Assembly: GCA_002403115.1 (NCBI GenBank)
Contig: DHHE01000018.1
Coordinates: forward strand, 1 to 10,148
DNA from: a bacterium UBP2_UBA4780
Lineage (GTDB): Bacteria; Edwardsbacteria; AC1; EtOH8
Length of the DNA: 10,148 nt
Reading direction: 5' to 3'
Each line of letters begins with the position of its first letter. The stretch's first letter is position 1. Both the position numbers and the translations under genes were made by a program. The notes beneath the pieces are model-generated. The model made no database searches, was not told the origin of the DNA, and saw only the letters and a list, made by a program, of their open reading frames with translations. Shown here one piece after another: positions 6,057 through 10,148 of this stretch.

Positions 6057-7032
6057 TGGCCTCCAGCACCTCGTCGACGGTGATTCCGTCCAGGCAGCGG
6101 TAATGACCGAAGCGGCAGGTCCTCCGGTAGCAGGGGCTGCACGGCTCCTTGGTGTACAAGACCGAGTGCCCGCGGCCCCAGGGCCTGGTCCAGGCGGGAT
6201 TGGTGGAGCCGAACAGGGCCACCACCCTGCTCCCGGAAGCCGCCGCCAGGTGCATGGCCCCGGTGTCGTTGGTCACGAACAGCCCGCACTTCGAGAGAAG
6301 GGCCGCGCTCTGCCTGAGGTCGGTTTCCCCGGCGCAGGAGACGGCGCCTCTTCCGATACCGTCAGCGATCTCCCGGCATAACCCCTGCTCCTCGTCCGAG
6401 CCGAAGGCCAGGATTTCCCCGCCCCTCTCCGCCAGCCTCCTCCCCAACCCGATCCATCTCTCCCGAGGCCACCTCTTGGCCGGCCCGAAGGTTGCCCCCG
6501 GCCCGAAGCCGGCCAGCGGGCCCTTCAAGCCTCGCTTTTCCAGCCAGCCGGCGGCGGCGGCGGTTTCCTCCGGAGACAGCGATATCTCCGGGTCCTCCGG
6601 CTTGGCATCCTCCCCCAGCAGGCGGCAATAGCCCTCCAACAGGTGTCGCGAACGGAATCCCTTCCTGTGATAGCGGAGTCCCTTGGTAAGCAGCCAGCCC
6701 CGCCACTCGGCGTCGTATCCGATCCTTGCGGGGATTCCGGCCAGAAAGGCGACGGCGGCCGAGGAGAAGGAAAGCGGCAGCACGTAGCAGATGCCGAACT
6801 CGCGCCCTCTGGCCCTCGAGGCCGCCGAAAACAGGGACTCGCCCTGGCGAAAGTCGATCAGGTCGCCGACGGCCGGATGGCCGCGGAAAACGCCGGACAC
6901 CCGGCGGTTGGCCAGGACCGTAACCTCCGCCTCGGGGCGCCGCTTCCGCAACGCGGCCAGGAACCCCAGCGAGATCACGGCGTCGCCTATCCAGTTCGGC
7001 GCCCGCACCAGCAGGCGTTCCCTCTCAGCCAT
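6031..7032 (-). CDS. waaF: lipopolysaccharide heptosyltransferase II, GT9 family
   Basis: WaaF transfers the second heptose from ADP-heptose to the LPS inner core on the cytoplasmic face of the inner membrane. The 333-residue protein shows the WaaF N-terminus RAPNWIGDAVIS with D17, the position of the general base, and the subfamily motif PGATFGPAKRWP (178-189). The ADP-heptose site region TNDTGAMHLAAASG (254-267) is followed by FGSTNPAWTRPW (274-285). The C-terminal tail has four cysteines (C298, C301, C306, C313) and ends in RCLDGITVDEVLEAI, closely matching the tail of the neighbouring GT9 protein. The start ATG at 7030-7032 overlaps the upstream stop by 8 nt, with AGGGGA six nt before it. 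The acceptor specificity cannot be proved from sequence. Confidence 0.88.
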   Translation of the reverse strand: MAERERLLVRAPNWIGDAVISLGFLAALRKRRPEAEVTVLANRRVSGVFRGHPAVGDLIDFRQGESLFSAASRARGREFGICYVLPLSFSSAAVAFLAGIPARIGYDAEWRGWLLTKGLRYHRKGFRSRHLLEGYCRLLGEDAKPEDPEISLSPEETAAAAGWLEKRGLKGPLAGFGPGATFGPAKRWPRERWIGLGRRLAERGGEILAFGSDEEQGLCREIADGIGRGAVSCAGETDLRQSAALLSKCGLFVTNDTGAMHLAAASGSRVVALFGSTNPAWTRPWGRGHSVLYTKEPCSPCYRRTCRFGHYRCLDGITVDEVLEAIDKPVEIR

Positions 7033-8023
7033 CGAGCATCCCCTGAAGCGCCTTCCAGGCCACGTCCGGCGTTATGCCGTCCAGGCAGCGGTGGTGCCGC
7101 TTGGGGCAGCTCCTGCTGCCGTGCAGGCTGCAGGGGCGGCAGGCCAGGTCCATGGCCAGCATCCGGCTCTCCTCTCTCCACGGCGCGAAACCGAAGCCGG
7201 CCGCGGTCGGCCCGAAGAATGCCAGCACCGGCACGCCCGCGGCTTCGGCCAGGTGCATGGGGCCGGTGTCGTTGGTGACCGCGGCCCTGGCCCCGGCTAG
7301 AAAGGATGCCAGCTGGCCCAGCCCGAGCTGCCCGCAAAGGTTGGCGATCCTTTCGGGCCGCGCTCTCCGGATCTTCTCCCCCGCTTCCCGGTCGTCCTCC
7401 GAGCCGATCAATCCTATATTGAGATCGGTTTCATCGGCTATTCTTGCCGCCAGCTCAGCGTAATGCCCGGCCGGCCACCGCTTGGCCGGCCAGTGGGCGC
7501 CCGGGGCCATGGCCAGGTACGGGGCCTTCAGCCCGGCCGGAGGTTCAGCCCTGTTCGGATATAGCCTCGGGCGGATGCCGGCGACATCGATCCCCAAAGG
7601 CTTGAGCGCCTCCAGGTACCTGGCGTACACCGGAGGGCCGTGTTCCGCCGGCCTCTTGCCCAGGACCATCATCCTTCTCTGCCAGGCCCTCTTGTCCCAT
7701 CTCAGCACCTTTTTGGCCCGCAGGCACCGGCAGATCAAGCGGCTCCGCAGGTTGCCCTGCAGGTCCACCGCCAGGTCGAAGCGCCCGGCCTGAATGGCCC
7801 GCATGAAGGACAGCAGGCCCCCGGCGCCACGGTGCCTTCCCCTCTCGTCGAACAGCCAAAGCCTGCCGACGTGGGGATGGCCTTCCAGCAGGGCCGAGAA
7901 GCGTTCCTTGAGCAGGAACTCGACGGCGGCATCAGGGAACGCCCTGGCCAGGGCTTCGATGGCCGCGGTGGCCAGGACGATGTCGCCGATGGCGCCCAGA
8001 CGTATGACCAGGATCCGCTTCAT
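7025..8023 (-). CDS. GT9-family glycosyltransferase (heptosyltransferase-like)
   Basis: This 332-residue GT9 enzyme is paralogous to the waaF product encoded next to it. Landmarks are MKRILVIRLGAIGDIVLATA with D14, the basic segment PGAHWPAKRWP (174-184), NDTGPMHLAEAAGVP (251-265) and FFGPT (269-273). The opening RLGAIGD is the pattern of the WaaC/RfaF/RfaQ group, so it may be heptosyltransferase I or another ADP-heptose:LPS transferase acting at the inner membrane; I do not assign a symbol. The cysteine tail (C295, C298, C306, C313) resembles that of waaF. The start ATG at 8021-8023 has GAAGG six nt upstream. It follows the membrane protein gene by 9 nt and overlaps waaF by 8 nt, so the two transferases are likely made together and act in sequence on one core. 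Confidence 0.9.
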   Translation of the reverse strand: MKRILVIRLGAIGDIVLATAAIEALARAFPDAAVEFLLKERFSALLEGHPHVGRLWLFDERGRHRGAGGLLSFMRAIQAGRFDLAVDLQGNLRSRLICRCLRAKKVLRWDKRAWQRRMMVLGKRPAEHGPPVYARYLEALKPLGIDVAGIRPRLYPNRAEPPAGLKAPYLAMAPGAHWPAKRWPAGHYAELAARIADETDLNIGLIGSEDDREAGEKIRRARPERIANLCGQLGLGQLASFLAGARAAVTNDTGPMHLAEAAGVPVLAFFGPTAAGFGFAPWREESRMLAMDLACRPCSLHGSRSCPKRHHRCLDGITPDVAWKALQGMLDG

Positions 8024-8032
8024 GCCGCGCCT

Positions 8033-8914
8033 TCAAGAAGCCGTTGCGTCCCCGCTGGATCGGACGGCCCCGAGCGGAGCCGATGGAAGGCGCATGAAAC
8101 CCAGGGTCCAATAGGCGGATTGGAACACGCCGAGGACGCAAATGAGCATGATAAAGACGGGAACGCCGATAATCAGGCCGGGCGCCAGCCCCAGCGCCAG
8201 GTTGATGATGCCCAGGATGACGAAAGGTATGGCCAGCAGAACCAGGGCCAGCACCACCGCCAAGCCCAGCGCCAGCCCTATGCCCAGGCCGATGGCGAAC
8301 AGGATGACCGATTCCGAAAAGTTGCTTTTGATCGATAACCAGGCCGAGCGCACCGAGTCGAAAACCGGCATTTCCTCCAGAACCAGGTGACGCAGGGCGT
8401 AATTCCACAGCAGCCCCGCGGCCACCAGCCCGGCGATTGCCGGCAGGATGGCGGCCACCAGCCAGGCCACGCCCAGCACCTTGAGCCCGGTCCCTCCGAA
8501 GGCGATCATCAGCGCCGGGGGGCCGGCCGCCAGGGCGGCGGCTCCGACCACGGCGGCGAACAGCAGAAGCTGGAGCCCCAGCACCCGCCAGAAAAGCTTC
8601 AGGCCGTGGGAAAGGGCCCGTTCGAAATCCGACGGGGCTGAGGCCTCGATGTCGCCCACCCCGCGCACCAGGCTCCCCTGGGAGACCACCTGCAGCACCC
8701 AGAAGACCAGTCCGACGCCCAGGGCCATGGCCGCCAGGACCACCACCAAGCCCGGGTTGCCGGCCAGCCAGTCCCAGGCGTCGCCCAGCTTTTCGGTCGC
8801 CAGCTGGTTGTCAAAGCTTGGAGAGCCCGCCCCGGCGAAGAAACCGAAGACCCAGAGGTAGCGTTTGCGCCAGGCGATGGCCAGCGCGTCCTTGATCAGC
8901 TTTCCGTATTCCAT
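8033..8914 (-). CDS. multi-spanning membrane protein of unknown function
   Basis: I do not recognise a characterised family. The 293-residue product opens with MEYGKLIKDALAIAWRKRYLWVFGFFAG, a short amphipathic helix leading to an aromatic Trp/Phe-rich segment, seen in several uncharacterised bacterial membrane proteins. Hydrophobic segments are near 18-28 (weak), 54-78, 109-131, 145-172, 201-226 and 228-265 (probably two), suggesting six or seven membrane passes. Loops are short, and no catalytic motif is visible. The ATG at 8912-8914 is preferred: GAGAG precedes it, and the TTG five codons upstream (8929) has no Shine-Dalgarno. It lies 24 nt after trmFO and 9 nt before the GT9 genes, so it is co-transcribed with envelope biosynthesis. 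An envelope role is inference from position only. Confidence 0.8.
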   Translation of the reverse strand: MEYGKLIKDALAIAWRKRYLWVFGFFAGAGSPSFDNQLATEKLGDAWDWLAGNPGLVVVLAAMALGVGLVFWVLQVVSQGSLVRGVGDIEASAPSDFERALSHGLKLFWRVLGLQLLLFAAVVGAAALAAGPPALMIAFGGTGLKVLGVAWLVAAILPAIAGLVAAGLLWNYALRHLVLEEMPVFDSVRSAWLSIKSNFSESVILFAIGLGIGLALGLAVVLALVLLAIPFVILGIINLALGLAPGLIIGVPVFIMLICVLGVFQSAYWTLGFMRLPSAPLGAVRSSGDATAS

Positions 8915-8938
8915 ATGGCTCTCGCGCAATTCACGTTT

Positions 8939-10148
<1,210 letters not shown>

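Noticed and set aside
8915..8929. TTG start adding five residues to the membrane protein.
   Set aside because: No Shine-Dalgarno precedes it, whereas ATG at 8914 has GAGAG and opens the usual MEYGKLIKDA segment.

Overview
The window is GC-rich, densely packed bacterial chromosome. It looks like a Gram-negative organism, because it carries a WaaF-type heptosyltransferase and a second GT9 glycosyltransferase (LPS core) plus a complete phosphatidylserine-to-phosphatidylethanolamine pair (pssA, psd). It uses the folate-dependent tRNA methylase TrmFO, and it has a separate small PurS, so its formylglycinamidine synthase is the multi-subunit type. This set does not fit enteric proteobacteria and would fit a deltaproteobacteria-like or uncultured Gram-negative lineage; the taxonomic guess is weak. 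Ten of the eleven protein genes and the only tRNA are on the minus strand; one small gene is on the plus strand.

Right part (10148 to 5895, minus): trmFO (its N-terminus lies beyond the right edge), an unrecognised multi-spanning membrane protein, two tandem GT9 glycosyltransferases (the second is waaF) and tRNA-Gly(CCC). Gaps are short or negative, so the four protein genes look like one operon. The tRNA appears to have its own promoter, which overlaps the last codons of waaF. Its leader contains a shrunken tRNA-like copy.

Middle (5849 to 4652): a DUF3467 gene (plus) and a Crp/Fnr-family regulator gene (minus) diverge from a region of about 180 bp holding two back-to-back sigma70-type promoters, both with 17-nt spacers. 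One matches the consensus exactly. The DUF3467 gene ends in a strong intrinsic terminator.

Left part (4469 to 289, minus): purB, a membrane-anchored GAF/GGDEF-like signalling protein, psd, pssA and purS, with 18-nt, -4, 1 and -3 spacing and a GGAGG ribosome binding site before each of the last four. The GGDEF signature of the signalling protein is degenerate, but its RxxD inhibitory site is intact, which suggests a c-di-GMP receptor rather than a cyclase. Purine genes thus flank phosphatidylethanolamine synthesis and a putative second-messenger sensor.

Two gene-free stretches (1-288 and 4470-4651) carry related palindromic repeat modules of an apparently dispersed, REP-like intergenic family. 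Most genes are recognisable housekeeping functions. The most unusual items are the degenerate GGDEF protein and its neighbours, the tRNA-like relic, the divergent promoter pair and the repeat family. I see no CRISPR, transposase, phage or toxin-antitoxin signature.
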